Assembly: GCA_021772935.1 (NCBI GenBank)
Contig: JAJFLA010000013.1
Span: 1 to 63,946, forward strand
Reading direction: 5' to 3'
Origin: Gammaproteobacteria bacterium
GTDB lineage: Bacteria > Pseudomonadota > Gammaproteobacteria > Xanthomonadales > SZUA-36
DNA: 63,946 bases
Positions 19,549 through 28,928 of the stretch are shown here, piece by piece. Position 1 is the stretch's first letter. Each line of letters starts with the position of its first letter. Both the position numbers and the translations under genes were made by a program. The notes beneath the pieces were generated by a model. It had not been told where the DNA came from. It saw only the letters and a program-made list of their open reading frames with translations, and did no database searches.

Positions 19549-19587
19549 TGTTAGTTATTTCTAACACAATGTTAGAAATAGCTAACA
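19549..19587. promoter_or_regulatory. Double palindromic operator of the XRE/membrane-protein operon
   Basis: Two copies of an 18-bp palindrome, TGTTAGTTATTTCTAACA (19549-19566) and TGTTAGAAATAGCTAACA (19570-19587), separated by CAA. Each has TGTTAG-N6-CTAACA symmetry, and the two are near-complements of each other (17 of 18), so the whole 39 bp is also one large palindrome. It starts 14 bp upstream of the operon's first ATG, where a repressor would block transcription. Confidence 0.75.
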
Positions 19588-19630
19588 TGACTGTCAAGTA
19601 AAATATTACTTGAAGGCCCACATTGTTGGA

Positions 19631-21205
19631 CTATTCGGGAAATCCCTTAATAATTTCCTGGTAGCGGGGGTGATGACGAATATTATCCATGTCCGAGTCG
19701 TGTTCCAACCATTCCCGGCTGATGTTTCCCACTTTGATCAGACAGTTCTCAAGACAATCCAAAGCTCGTTCGGCATCGTCTGCCAGTGAGAAGAAACAGG
19801 CGCCGTTGTACTGGATAATGGAATCCATCGGCGCGTTTTTCATCGATGTTGACATCCATTTTGTCGCTTCCTTCACCTTACCCAGACGCAACAGGGCAAA
19901 CGCGCCCAAATTCAACGCCCGGTTGTCATCAGGGTTGAGTTCGAGCACCATCCTGACCCGCTCTATACCCTTGCGGGTAACCTCAATGGCCTTGTCTTTC
20001 TGGTCAAGGCTCGTATAAAGCTGGGCCTGCAACAACACACTCTGAAAATCTTCAGGCCGCACGCTTGATGCCCGATCAAACAGCTTCAGCGCCCGATCAA
20101 GGTCGCCTTCGTGAACCTTGGCACGGCCGAAGAAATACCAGGCTTCGAAATTTTTTGGGTCCAGTTCAATGGCCTTCTCAAACTCCTTTTCAGCGTTTTT
20201 GTAATGCTGGTTCATACAGCAGGCGATACCGGATGAAACGTGTGACTCTGCCAACTCGGGTGCGAGCTTCAATGCCCGGGCACTGGTACGCCTGGCCTCG
20301 GCCCGGTTCACATTGCTGGCATTGAAATACATGTACTCGAAACCGTAGGTGTAGGCGATGCCGGCCCAGGCACGCCCAAAATCCGGCTCGATATCAATCG
20401 CCTGCTTGAACATCTGCCGGGCATAGACATTGTCCTGTGTCGTGTGTCTTGCAAAATAACTCAGACCACGAAGAAAATAGTCATAGGCTTTTGGGTCTAC
20501 CTGTTGCTGGCTCAGGTTGCGTTTACGCTTTAGTGACGCACTGAGAGCAGTGACAATTGATTTGGCTATTTCTTCCTGAATTTCAAAAATATCTTCCAGC
20601 CGCCGGTCATACTGACGCGACCAGATGTGAAATCCATCGGTGGTATTGATCAGTTGCGCAGTAATACGCAAGTGATTACCAGATTTACGCACGCTGCCCT
20701 CGAGCACCGCTTGTACCTTGAGCTTTCTGCCTATTTCCTTGATGTCAGCATTTTTAGCAACGAATTGAAATGCTGCTGCGCGAGAGGCCACCCTCAGGTT
20801 GGCAACCTTGCACAAAGCATTGAGAATCTCCTCTGCCATACCCTCACAGAAGTAGGCCTGGTTTCTTTTTTCGCTCATATCATCAAAAGGCAGCACGGCA
20901 ATGGAGGGTGCGCCGTCAGGATAGGCTTCAAATTCGGTGGTGGACTCTATGCTGGAGGTTGAATCCTTACGAATACCGTTCGGTGTTACTTCATAAGCCC
21001 AGGCCAAAACCAGCGCTATGGGTAAACCAAGCAAAATCAGAATGATCAGCAGTGTCAATGACCAGGGTGGCAGACCGAGCCCTTCGAAAACGACTTCGCC
21101 GACCTGCATGACAACCCAACCGACAACAATATAGACCAACGCAACGCGAACGACTTTGCGCTTCTTCAACTGATCCCAAAGACTTTTGACTCGCAATTCT
21201 CTCAT
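19631..21205 (-). CDS. TolB-like/TPR membrane protein (adenylate-cyclase-associated type)
   Basis: About 524 residues. The N-terminus is cytoplasmic and basic (MRELRVKSLWDQLKKRKVVR), with two membrane helices (about 22-45 and 52-72), then a TolB-like domain (IAVLPFDDMSEKRNQAYFCEGMAEEILNAL, VLEGSVRKSGNHLRITAQLI, FHIWSRQYDR) and a C-terminal run of TPR repeats (for example EKEFEKAIELDPKNFEAWYFFGRAKVHEGDL). In homologues this extracytoplasmic or linker module sits beside nucleotide cyclase or wHTH domains; here neither is present. I chose the ATG at 21205 because the preceding 20 codons are not family-like; 21211 is equally possible. A paralogous section lies at 7613-9529. The role is probably sensing or scaffolding. 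Confidence 0.82.
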   Translation of the reverse strand: MRELRVKSLWDQLKKRKVVRVALVYIVVGWVVMQVGEVVFEGLGLPPWSLTLLIILILLGLPIALVLAWAYEVTPNGIRKDSTSSIESTTEFEAYPDGAPSIAVLPFDDMSEKRNQAYFCEGMAEEILNALCKVANLRVASRAAAFQFVAKNADIKEIGRKLKVQAVLEGSVRKSGNHLRITAQLINTTDGFHIWSRQYDRRLEDIFEIQEEIAKSIVTALSASLKRKRNLSQQQVDPKAYDYFLRGLSYFARHTTQDNVYARQMFKQAIDIEPDFGRAWAGIAYTYGFEYMYFNASNVNRAEARRTSARALKLAPELAESHVSSGIACCMNQHYKNAEKEFEKAIELDPKNFEAWYFFGRAKVHEGDLDRALKLFDRASSVRPEDFQSVLLQAQLYTSLDQKDKAIEVTRKGIERVRMVLELNPDDNRALNLGAFALLRLGKVKEATKWMSTSMKNAPMDSIIQYNGACFFSLADDAERALDCLENCLIKVGNISREWLEHDSDMDNIRHHPRYQEIIKGFPE

Positions 21206-21424
21206 GATCATTACCGTACAATAACGATACACCTGAATTGGTTGCGGTGGTATGAGATATGTCACCTATATTGAAACTTTTTGAGGGTGTCCGCTATCTT
21301 TGCAGTACAGGTCACAAGCCTTGTTGGATGAACGAACTCTATTAGTGCTCCTTCAACATGATAATGTGAGCAATATTTGATAACCTTTAATCCAAATATT
21401 CATGTAAAAAAAGGTGTGTTCAAC

Positions 21425-22012
21425 TTGTCTGCCAATGTTTATAAGTCGCTCCACAAAATTATTTTTGCCGCCCTTTTGGTCTCGATCATCAACTCGACGA
21501 CCGTGTTCGCTGCGGGTAAAGGCTTACAGCAACCGTTAGCAAACCCGGAACAGGTCCAGAAAGCACTCGATACATTCAAACTTTGGACCCAGTATTTCCA
21601 GCAGGAAGAGTACCGGGAACAATTCAAGCTCGTGCATCCCCAAAAGCGTAAACACCCGCAGAGAATGACGCGTAAAGCATGGGGTAAAACGATGAAACTA
21701 AGTCTGCGAAAAAATGGCAGGTTATTGAACTACCAGGTGATCGCAAGTGATGCGATCACGGCTGCGGAAGTCCCATGCAGCGAGATGGGCCACTGTTTTC
21801 GAAAAGGCCTTCAATTGGTCGCGATTGTGGTTAGCAGTGAATATGAAAAGACCGGGAAAATCCCAAAGGAATACATCGTCATGGCCAATTCAGAAAATGG
21901 CTGGCGTTACGCGGGCGGGAATTTTCTGAATTATTTCCTGGGTGAAACCGACCTGATTTTCAGCCGTCAGGACGAACGAAGGTACCAGCACAAAAGCATC
22001 AAGGTACGTTGA
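21425..22012 (+). CDS. Secreted protein, loosely DUF4019-like
   Basis: About 195 residues with a signal peptide (KIIFAALLVSIINSTTVFA) and a mature domain with ALDTFKLWTQYFQQEEYREQFKLVHPQKR, RKAWGKTMKLSLRKNGRLLNYQVI and a final GWRYAGGNFLNYF. The W/Y-x-x-x-Q pattern and the GWR-x-GG ending recall DUF4019 but the match is weak. No ATG precedes the signal peptide: TTG at 21425, GTG at 21416 or TTG at 21377 are the candidates; an AAAGG box sits best before 21425. Function is unknown. Confidence 0.6.
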   Translation: MSANVYKSLHKIIFAALLVSIINSTTVFAAGKGLQQPLANPEQVQKALDTFKLWTQYFQQEEYREQFKLVHPQKRKHPQRMTRKAWGKTMKLSLRKNGRLLNYQVIASDAITAAEVPCSEMGHCFRKGLQLVAIVVSSEYEKTGKIPKEYIVMANSENGWRYAGGNFLNYFLGETDLIFSRQDERRYQHKSIKVR

Positions 22013-22237
22013 GTAGCTATAGCACCCTACCGATATGCCTCTTTTTCTGAACCTTTCTCTTTGCCCGATGTGAATCAGTGGCTCTTTTTAAGGGCTGTCT
22101 TTTCACAGTAGTATCAATGGGATTATGCCCAATAATCCATATTAAAATATCGGCAACGGCAGGGCTTAAAGAGCAAAGTGCTAAGCACGCCAGTTTTGCG
22201 TAAACTGGGCCTCTTTGTTTGCGACTGGAGCCCGACA

Positions 22238-25200
22238 ATGCTGCGCACAAGACGACTTGCCATATTTCTCACACTCGTTACTGTTTTCTTACCCACTGTA
22301 AGCTTCGCCGACGATCACCCGCTTGCCGGTATACCGCTACGCAGTATTGGACCAGCCCTAACCTCTGGACGTGTTTCGGATTTCGCTTTTCATCCGGGTA
22401 AAGCTCAAACGTTCTACGTCTCCATGGCCAGCGGTGGTGTGTGGAAGACTGAAAACAATGGCATCACCTGGAAAGCGGTATTTGATAATGAAAACTCCTT
22501 CGCCATTGGCGTGGTCGAGATGGACCCGCGCAACCCCAACACCATCTGGGTAGGCAGCGGTGAGAACAATGCTCAGCGTAGCGTGGGCTATGGCGATGGC
22601 GTGTACAAATCCGTCGACGGTGGTAACAGCTGGAAGCATATGGGTCTGAAAGATTCCGGGCATATTTCCATGATCCGGTTTCACCCCAAAGACAGCAATA
22701 CCCTCTTTGTGGCCGCACAGGGACCATTGTGGAGTCCAGGTGGTGACCGTGGTCTGTACCGCTCCACCGACGCCGGTGAGAACTGGGAGCACATCCTGGA
22801 TATCGATGAAAATACCGGCATCAACGAGTTTGTGATCGACCCATCCAACCCCGACGTGATCGTCGCTTCCAGCTACCAGCGTCGGCGCCATGTTTGGACG
22901 CTGATCAACGGCGGGCCGGGCAGCGGTATCCACAAGACCAATGACGGTGGTAAGAGCTGGCACAAAGTTACCGGTGATTTGCCGACCGGTGATCTGGGTC
23001 GCATTGGCCTGGCAATGGCACCATCAAACCCCACCATGGTTTATGCCATTATCGAAGCCGATGAAGAAGGCAAAGGCATATACCGCAGCACCGACTTTGG
23101 TGAGACCTGGGACAAACGCTCTGACCATGGAACCAGCAGCCCGCAGTACTACAACGAGCTTTACGTTGACCCGCACAACCCGGAGCGTGTTTACGCCGTT
23201 GATACATTCACCCAGGTTTCCGAAGATGGTGGCAAGAGCTGGGTTAAGCTTTCATTTAAACACCGCCACGTTGATGACCATGCACTTTGGATCGACCCGG
23301 ACAACACCGCCCACCTATATATCGGCGGTGATGGTGGCGTATACGAGAGCTGGGATCGTGGTCAATTATGGCGTCACGTGCGTAACCTGCCGGCAACACA
23401 GTTTTACCGCGCTACACCGGATAATGACGCACCCTTCTACAATGTCTGTGCAGGCACACAGGATAATTTCACCCTGTGTGGACCCAGCCGTAATACCAAA
23501 ACCGATGGCATTACCAACGTGGACTGGTGGGTTGCCCAGTTCGGCGATGGTTTTAAAGCACAGATCGACCCGACTGACGCCAATATTGTTTATGCCCAGG
23601 CGCAATACGGTTCACTGGGTCGTTTCGACCGCATCACAGGTGAACGTCTGCAGATAACACCAATGCCGGGCGCAGATGAAAACAACTATAACTGGAACTG
23701 GAATTCACCGTTAATTATCTCGCCGCACAACCATCGCAGGTTGTATTACGGCGCCGAGCGCCTGTTCCGTTCCGATAACCGTGGTGAAAGCTGGGTGGCG
23801 GTGAGTGGTGACTTGAGCCGGGACATCAACCGTAACGAACTGGATGTGATGGGGCGTGTTTGGAGTGTGGACGCCATTGCTAAAAACGTCTCCACTTCGA
23901 TCTACGGAACCCTGATAGCAGTAGACGAAAGCCCATTGCTGGAAGGCCTGATTTATGCCGGTACCGATGATGGCCTGATCCATGTCACAAGCGATGGTGG
24001 AGACAATTGGAGCACAAAGCAGTCATTCCGTGGTGTACCTGACATGTCATTGATTGAGGACATCATCAGCTCGCACCACTCTGCCGATATCGCCTATGCG
24101 GTGATCGACAACCATAAACGCGGCGACTACAAACCCTATGTTCTCAAGACCGAAAACCGAGGCCGAAGTTGGGTATTGATCAGCAATGACCTGCCGGAAC
24201 GCGGCACCGCACACACCATCATCGAGGATCATCTTGACCCTAAGCTGTTGTTCGTCGGTACCGAGTTTGGTCTGTTTTTCAGTAATGATGGCGGTGAACA
24301 CTGGAACAAACTGACCGCATTACCGACCGTTGCCGTCCGTGACCTTGAAATTCAACGTCGCGAGGGTGATCTCGTTGTCGGCACATTCGGGCGTGGCATT
24401 TACATCCTGGACGACTATTCGCCATTGCGCTCAAGCAATGCTGAACTGGAGGCCGAGGCAAGCTTATTCAGTGTCCGTGACGCCTGGCTGTATGTGCCGG
24501 ATGATCGCCGTGGCTGGGGTGGCAAAGGTGACTGGGGCGTTGGTCGTTACACTGCAGACAATCCACCTTATGGTGCGGTCTTTGCCTATTACCTGTCAAA
24601 AGACCTGCAGTCACTGCAAGAGCAGCGTCATGAAACCGAAAAGGAACGTGCAAAAGAAGGTGAGGATAACCCCTACCCCAGCTGGGACCAACTACGCCGC
24701 GAGGATCGCGAGGAAGCACCCTCTGTTACCCTCATCGTGCGTGATGCCACTGGCAATATAATGCGGCGTATCGATGCACCTGCAGGCAAAGGTTTCCATC
24801 GTGTTGCCTGGAACATGCGCTACCCGGCACCGGATCCAATTGAGCTTGAACCGGAAACCGACCTTGCTCCCTGGGCAAGTCCACCAAGAGGTCCGATGGC
24901 TTTGCCTGGCGACTACACCGTGAGCCTGTCAAAGCGTGTGGATGGCAAATTGGTGGAGATCGCCGCTGCACAATCTTTTGCGTTGAAGTCGCTGTATGAA
25001 GGGGGTCTGGTCACAGAAGACCGCCAGGCATTGCTCGATTTTGAGATGCAGTCAGCGGCCTTGTACCGTGCGGTAACGGGTGCTGATGGTGCAGCCAAGG
25101 AAATTCAAAACAGGATCGATCACTTGCTGCAAGCCACAACGGTTACGCCATCAGCCACTGAGGCACAGGCACAATCATTACGCGCGCTGAATACACGCAT

Positions 25201-25486
25201 GCAGGATTTGAAGGTCAAACTGAACGGCGACCGTACCATTTCAAACCGGGCCGAGCCGGTAGCCATGTCCATAAGCGGGCGCATCTACAACATCGTCGGT
25301 GGTCATTGGGATAGTCAGTCTGCTGTGACTGATAATTACCGCGATTCTTATGTCATTGCAGAGCGACAATTCCGGCAGGTACTGCTTGAATTAAATGCAA
25401 TCACAACCGACCTCGCTGTGGTTGAAGCAGCACTGCAGGCCGAAGGTGCGCCCTGGACCCCGGGCAGGATTCCCAGCTGGCCTTGA
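22238..25486 (+). CDS. Large secreted VPS10/BNR-repeat beta-propeller protein
   Basis: A 1082-residue exported protein: signal peptide to about residue 24 (SFA-DDHP), then two beta-propellers built of repeats with the Asp-box S/T-x-D-x-G-x-x-W (for example KTENNGITW, KSVDGGNSW, RSTDAGENW, KTNDGGKSW, RSTDFGETW, VSEDGGKSW, RSDNRGESW, VTSDGGDNW, FSNDGGEHW). A C-terminal non-repeat domain of about 330 residues follows. Such sortilin/VPS10-like proteins are common in gammaproteobacteria and Bacteroidetes of marine habit, usually annotated glycosyl hydrolase-like but without shown activity. I see no catalytic residues I could name. The ATG at 22238 gives a clean signal peptide; earlier in-frame codons from 22178 do not. 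Confidence 0.87.
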   Translation: MLRTRRLAIFLTLVTVFLPTVSFADDHPLAGIPLRSIGPALTSGRVSDFAFHPGKAQTFYVSMASGGVWKTENNGITWKAVFDNENSFAIGVVEMDPRNPNTIWVGSGENNAQRSVGYGDGVYKSVDGGNSWKHMGLKDSGHISMIRFHPKDSNTLFVAAQGPLWSPGGDRGLYRSTDAGENWEHILDIDENTGINEFVIDPSNPDVIVASSYQRRRHVWTLINGGPGSGIHKTNDGGKSWHKVTGDLPTGDLGRIGLAMAPSNPTMVYAIIEADEEGKGIYRSTDFGETWDKRSDHGTSSPQYYNELYVDPHNPERVYAVDTFTQVSEDGGKSWVKLSFKHRHVDDHALWIDPDNTAHLYIGGDGGVYESWDRGQLWRHVRNLPATQFYRATPDNDAPFYNVCAGTQDNFTLCGPSRNTKTDGITNVDWWVAQFGDGFKAQIDPTDANIVYAQAQYGSLGRFDRITGERLQITPMPGADENNYNWNWNSPLIISPHNHRRLYYGAERLFRSDNRGESWVAVSGDLSRDINRNELDVMGRVWSVDAIAKNVSTSIYGTLIAVDESPLLEGLIYAGTDDGLIHVTSDGGDNWSTKQSFRGVPDMSLIEDIISSHHSADIAYAVIDNHKRGDYKPYVLKTENRGRSWVLISNDLPERGTAHTIIEDHLDPKLLFVGTEFGLFFSNDGGEHWNKLTALPTVAVRDLEIQRREGDLVVGTFGRGIYILDDYSPLRSSNAELEAEASLFSVRDAWLYVPDDRRGWGGKGDWGVGRYTADNPPYGAVFAYYLSKDLQSLQEQRHETEKERAKEGEDNPYPSWDQLRREDREEAPSVTLIVRDATGNIMRRIDAPAGKGFHRVAWNMRYPAPDPIELEPETDLAPWASPPRGPMALPGDYTVSLSKRVDGKLVEIAAAQSFALKSLYEGGLVTEDRQALLDFEMQSAALYRAVTGADGAAKEIQNRIDHLLQATTVTPSATEAQAQSLRALNTRMQDLKVKLNGDRTISNRAEPVAMSISGRIYNIVGGHWDSQSAVTDNYRDSYVIAERQFRQVLLELNAITTDLAVVEAALQAEGAPWTPGRIPSWP

Positions 25487-25501
25487 ATCTGTAGGGAACA
25501 G

Positions 25502-25533
25502 TCATTCCCGCGCAAGCGGGGAGGCTGGAGTCA
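25502..25533. repeat. REP-like hairpin
   Basis: TCATTCCCGCGCAAGCGGGG has a CCCGC/GCGGG stem with a GCAA tetraloop and is followed by AGGCTGGAGTC. It resembles the common proteobacterial 'attcccgcgaaagcggga' repeat. It lies 16 bp after the VPS10-like gene and may help end its transcript, but no T-run follows. Confidence 0.5.
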
Positions 25534-25574
25534 TTTGCTGAGACCGTATCCAACCACATTCAATACCAATATAG

Positions 25575-25678
25575 GGGATATGGGGACTTTCCTCTGGGAC
25601 CGTCGCCAACAGGAAGTTGGCGACCGAGCCCCCATGGAAGGGTTCACGGCGTGTCCCAGAGGAAAGTCCCCATATCCC
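25575..25678. repeat. Nested inverted-repeat element of 104 bp
   Basis: A perfect 26-bp inverted repeat (25575-25600 and 25653-25678, beginning GGGATATGGGGACTTTCC) encloses a second hairpin, GTCGCCAAC-AGGAA-GTTGGCGAC (25602-25624), and a further 28 bp that do not pair. No ORF is present. It lies between the convergent VPS10-like and MacB-like genes. It looks like a mobile or repeated palindromic unit rather than a simple terminator. Confidence 0.7.
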
Positions 25679-25735
25679 GGTGGCAGACACTTCCTTGGCT
25701 AACCCACATATTTCGCCAGCCGGTATCGGGCTTAC

Positions 25736-26965
25736 TTATTCGTAGCGCAAAGCGTCAATCGGATCCAGTTGTGCTGCCTTGGCCGCAGGCACGATACCGA
25801 AGATAATCCCGACTGCGGCGCAAAAGCCAAAGCTGAGGAATACCGCCCATAGTGGTACGTGGGCTGCCGGGAATCCCGGCAACATCGCTGCCACCAACGC
25901 ACCCAATCCATAGCCGATGGCGACACCTACCAAGCCGCCAATCATGGTTAAAGCCAATGCCTCAATCAGGAACTGTAACAGGATGTCCTGACGTGTCGCC
26001 CCCAGTGCCTTGAGAATACCGATTTCGCGGGTTCTTTCGGTCACTGACACCAGCATAATGTTCATAATACCAATGCCACCGACCAACAACGATATGCCGA
26101 CGATACCAGCAGACACCGCCGTCACCATATTGATAACCGTATTGAATGATTCGGTTAATTGTTCAGCGGTCTGGACTTTGAAATCGTCCGGTTCGCCCGA
26201 TTTAAGCCCGTGAGCCTGACGCAGTACACGACGCACCCGGTCTTTGACCTCATCCTGGCGATTCATGTCATCCACCAGTAGTTGGATCTGGATATCCAGG
26301 TCTCTTGACGCTCCCATAATGCGCTTGGCAGTACCGTAGGGCAGCAAAACAAAATTATCCTGTGAAAAGCCCAGCAGTTCACCGCGTTTTTCGATCACAC
26401 CCACGATCTTGCACCACTCATTGCCCACCCGGAAAAACTTTCCGATGGGATCACCCGGTATTTCAAGGTCTTCAATGACATCAACACCGACCGCACAGAC
26501 CAAGCGCCGTCGCTCATCGTCGTCCTTTGTGAAAAACCGTCCTTGCTGGGGATAGACACTGTTGACATCCAGATAACTGGGGCCTATTCCTATCACACGT
26601 GAGAATGAAACCTGTGAGCGATAGCTGATACTGCCCTGGGAACCTGACTGTGTGAACAACACAGGTGTAATGTCAGAAATCCCGTCGATACGTCGGGAAA
26701 TAATCTGCATATCGCTGTCACGCAACTTTGCCAGCCGCCCCTGCAGTTGTTTCTTGAAGGGTGTGTAGGAGCGAATCGTTAAAGAGTTGCCACCCAAGCC
26801 CGCAAACTGTGCATTGATGGTGTAGGACAAGCCCTGAACGATGGATACCACCGCAATCACCGAGGTTACGCCGATGATGATACCCAGTGATGTCAGTAGC
26901 GAACGGAAACCGTGGGCTCGAATCGACTCCAGTGCGGAACGGAAACTTTCAAGCAGTGCGAACAT
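25736..26965 (-). CDS. MacB-type ABC transporter permease
   Basis: A 409-residue protein with a first membrane helix after [41 protein letters not shown], a periplasmic MacB_PCD domain (about 50-270), and three C-terminal FtsX-type helices ending in LDPIDALRYE. The sequence GIMNIMLVSVTERTREIGILKALGA is the family hallmark. With the adjacent ATPase and adaptor it forms a MacAB-like mechanotransmission exporter. The start codon overlaps the ATPase stop by one base (TGATG). An outer-membrane TolC partner is not encoded here. Substrates of the family include antibiotics, toxins and peptides; which applies here is unknown. Confidence 0.92.
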   Translation of the reverse strand: MFALLESFRSALESIRAHGFRSLLTSLGIIIGVTSVIAVVSIVQGLSYTINAQFAGLGGNSLTIRSYTPFKKQLQGRLAKLRDSDMQIISRRIDGISDITPVLFTQSGSQGSISYRSQVSFSRVIGIGPSYLDVNSVYPQQGRFFTKDDDERRRLVCAVGVDVIEDLEIPGDPIGKFFRVGNEWCKIVGVIEKRGELLGFSQDNFVLLPYGTAKRIMGASRDLDIQIQLLVDDMNRQDEVKDRVRRVLRQAHGLKSGEPDDFKVQTAEQLTESFNTVINMVTAVSAGIVGISLLVGGIGIMNIMLVSVTERTREIGILKALGATRQDILLQFLIEALALTMIGGLVGVAIGYGLGALVAAMLPGFPAAHVPLWAVFLSFGFCAAVGIIFGIVPAAKAAQLDPIDALRYE

Positions 26966-27681
26966 CAGGCTGCCACATTCTGTCGGCGGGTGTCTGATTC
27001 CACCTTGCCGTCCTTGAGACTTATTATGCGCGCACAATGTGCGGCAATATCTGGCTCATGTGTAACCATGATAATGGTCTGACCTTTTTTGTGCAGTTGA
27101 TCGATCAGGGCCATGATCTCCTGGCTTGTCTTGCTATCCAGATTGCCGGTAGGCTCATCGGCCAACAATATTGCCGGATTACCAATCAATGCGCGTGCGA
27201 TCGCAACCCGCTGACGTTGTCCACCGGACATTTGGTTGGGCCGGGAATCCAGGCGATCACCCAAGCCAACGTGCCCCAGGGCTTCACTGGCCAAACGTTT
27301 GCGCTCACTGCGCGCAATGCCACGGTAGACCAATGGTTGCATGACATTTTTTAGCGCAGATGCCCGCGTCAACAGATTGAAACTCTGGAAAACAAAGCCG
27401 ATTTCACGATTACGCGCCTGTGCCAATTCCGCCTCACTCATGTCTCCAACATTGGTGTCGTTGAGCAGGTAGTCACCTTTAGTCACGCGATCCAGACAGC
27501 CTATGATATTCATCATGGTAGATTTGCCTGAGCCGGAGGCACCTACAATGGCGACGTATTCATTGCGTGAAATATTGATATCCACGCCATCCAGCGCATT
27601 GAGTATCTGGTCACCCATCTGGTAAGTCCGGTAAACATTTTGCAGTTGGATAACCGGTGCTTCTTTTTCAACCCCCAGCAT
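26965..27681 (-). CDS. ABC transporter ATPase (MacB/LolD type)
   Basis: A 238-residue nucleotide-binding subunit: Walker [10 protein letters not shown] near residue 43, [16 protein letters not shown] after the Q-loop, signature [17 protein letters not shown], Walker [16 protein letters not shown], and the H-loop [11 protein letters not shown]. It powers the permease encoded next. The ATG overlaps the stop of the adaptor gene (TGATG), and its own stop overlaps the permease start in the same way, so all three genes are one translationally coupled operon. Confidence 0.94.
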   Translation of the reverse strand: MLGVEKEAPVIQLQNVYRTYQMGDQILNALDGVDINISRNEYVAIVGASGSGKSTMMNIIGCLDRVTKGDYLLNDTNVGDMSEAELAQARNREIGFVFQSFNLLTRASALKNVMQPLVYRGIARSERKRLASEALGHVGLGDRLDSRPNQMSGGQRQRVAIARALIGNPAILLADEPTGNLDSKTSQEIMALIDQLHKKGQTIIMVTHEPDIAAHCARIISLKDGKVESDTRRQNVAA

Positions 27682-28916
27682 CAGTCACTGACTTCCACGG
27701 ATACGCCGTTATCATCTTTGCTACTCTCATCTGAGTCGTCTGCTTCCTCAACTTCTTCACCATCGTTGAGGTTCCGCAAAACCCTGAAGGGCCCAGAGAT
27801 GACGGTTTCACCTTGCTTAACGCCTGCAATGATCTCCTGATCACTGTCACTGGAAATACCGATCTCGACATCCTTGCGCACCGCCTTTCCATCTTGCATG
27901 ACGAAGATGTAGCTTTGCTCGTTCTTATCTTTGTCTTTGTCACCTTTGCGAGTATCTTCATCAAACAGTACCGCTTGCACCGGAACGGCCAGCGTCTCTT
28001 CACTACTTTGCGTATAGATATCCGCACGTACACTCATACCCGGTCGTATCATCATGGTGTCCTGCTCATCCAACAGTATTTTTACCAGGAAAGACAGACT
28101 CGCCTGACCCTGGGTCTTGCGGGCTACGGTTGCAATCGATTGGATCGTTCCAGAAAGTGGTGAATCCGGGTAGGCGGCAGTAAATATGTCAGCCCTTTGA
28201 TCCTCCCGAACCTGGGCGATGTCGGCTTCATCTACCTGGACCTCGGTTAATGTTTCGGAGGGGTCGGCGATCACCATCATGGTGGAGCCCGGAATATTGG
28301 TGGTTCCGGCGATGACTGTTTCACCCACCTTGATATCCACCTGAATAACGACACCATCAATCGGTGACCTGATCCGGGTCTTGCTGAGTAAGTCTTCCGC
28401 TTGATCCAGTGCTGCGCTCGCTTGTAACAGGGACTCTTGCAGCGAGCGAACATCCACTCTTGCCAGTGCCAGTTCACTTTCCAGTGCTTCAAAACTGTCT
28501 TCATCCACCAGGTTTTTGGCAAACATGGTTTTCTGGCGCTCGAAGCGATCTGCGAGTGTCTTGATTAACAAACGCTGTCGTTCAATCGCGATCTGCTGAA
28601 TGCGAACCCGTGCTTCCGCCTGCTCTACCTGGGCCTGGTAAGACTTGGGGTCCAGGGTGATGACCGGGTCGCCCTTCTTGACCTGGTCCGCCTCTTCGAC
28701 ATGCAATTCGGTGACCTGGCCAATGACTTCAGAGCGCAACTGCACCTGTTCACGGTAGGCGAGGGTGCCCGAAGCAAGGATCGAACTCTTGATCAGCTTG
28801 TATTCGACCTTCTGAACCTCAACCTGTTTGGCCTCACTGCCACCGGTGAATTTCGAAATTAACGGCAAGCCGATCAGTAACACCGCCAGCGCGGCAAATA
28901 TCAGAACTTTTTTCAT
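27681..28916 (-). CDS. Periplasmic adaptor (membrane fusion) protein, MacA/HlyD-like
   Basis: A 411-residue adaptor: one N-terminal membrane anchor ([17 protein letters not shown]), a biotinyl-lipoyl-like half motif ([26 protein letters not shown]), an alpha-hairpin coiled coil (about 95-175, with [19 protein letters not shown]), the second lipoyl half ([22 protein letters not shown]), then beta-barrel domains. It ends with an acidic tail ([18 protein letters not shown]), which is unusual for MacA. It links the inner-membrane exporter to an outer-membrane channel. First gene of the three-gene operon; the Yip1 gene precedes it by 12 nt. Confidence 0.92.
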   Translation of the reverse strand: MKKVLIFAALAVLLIGLPLISKFTGGSEAKQVEVQKVEYKLIKSSILASGTLAYREQVQLRSEVIGQVTELHVEEADQVKKGDPVITLDPKSYQAQVEQAEARVRIQQIAIERQRLLIKTLADRFERQKTMFAKNLVDEDSFEALESELALARVDVRSLQESLLQASAALDQAEDLLSKTRIRSPIDGVVIQVDIKVGETVIAGTTNIPGSTMMVIADPSETLTEVQVDEADIAQVREDQRADIFTAAYPDSPLSGTIQSIATVARKTQGQASLSFLVKILLDEQDTMMIRPGMSVRADIYTQSSEETLAVPVQAVLFDEDTRKGDKDKDKNEQSYIFVMQDGKAVRKDVEIGISSDSDQEIIAGVKQGETVISGPFRVLRNLNDGEEVEEADDSDESSKDDNGVSVEVSD

Positions 28917-28928
28917 GAATTGAGCCCG

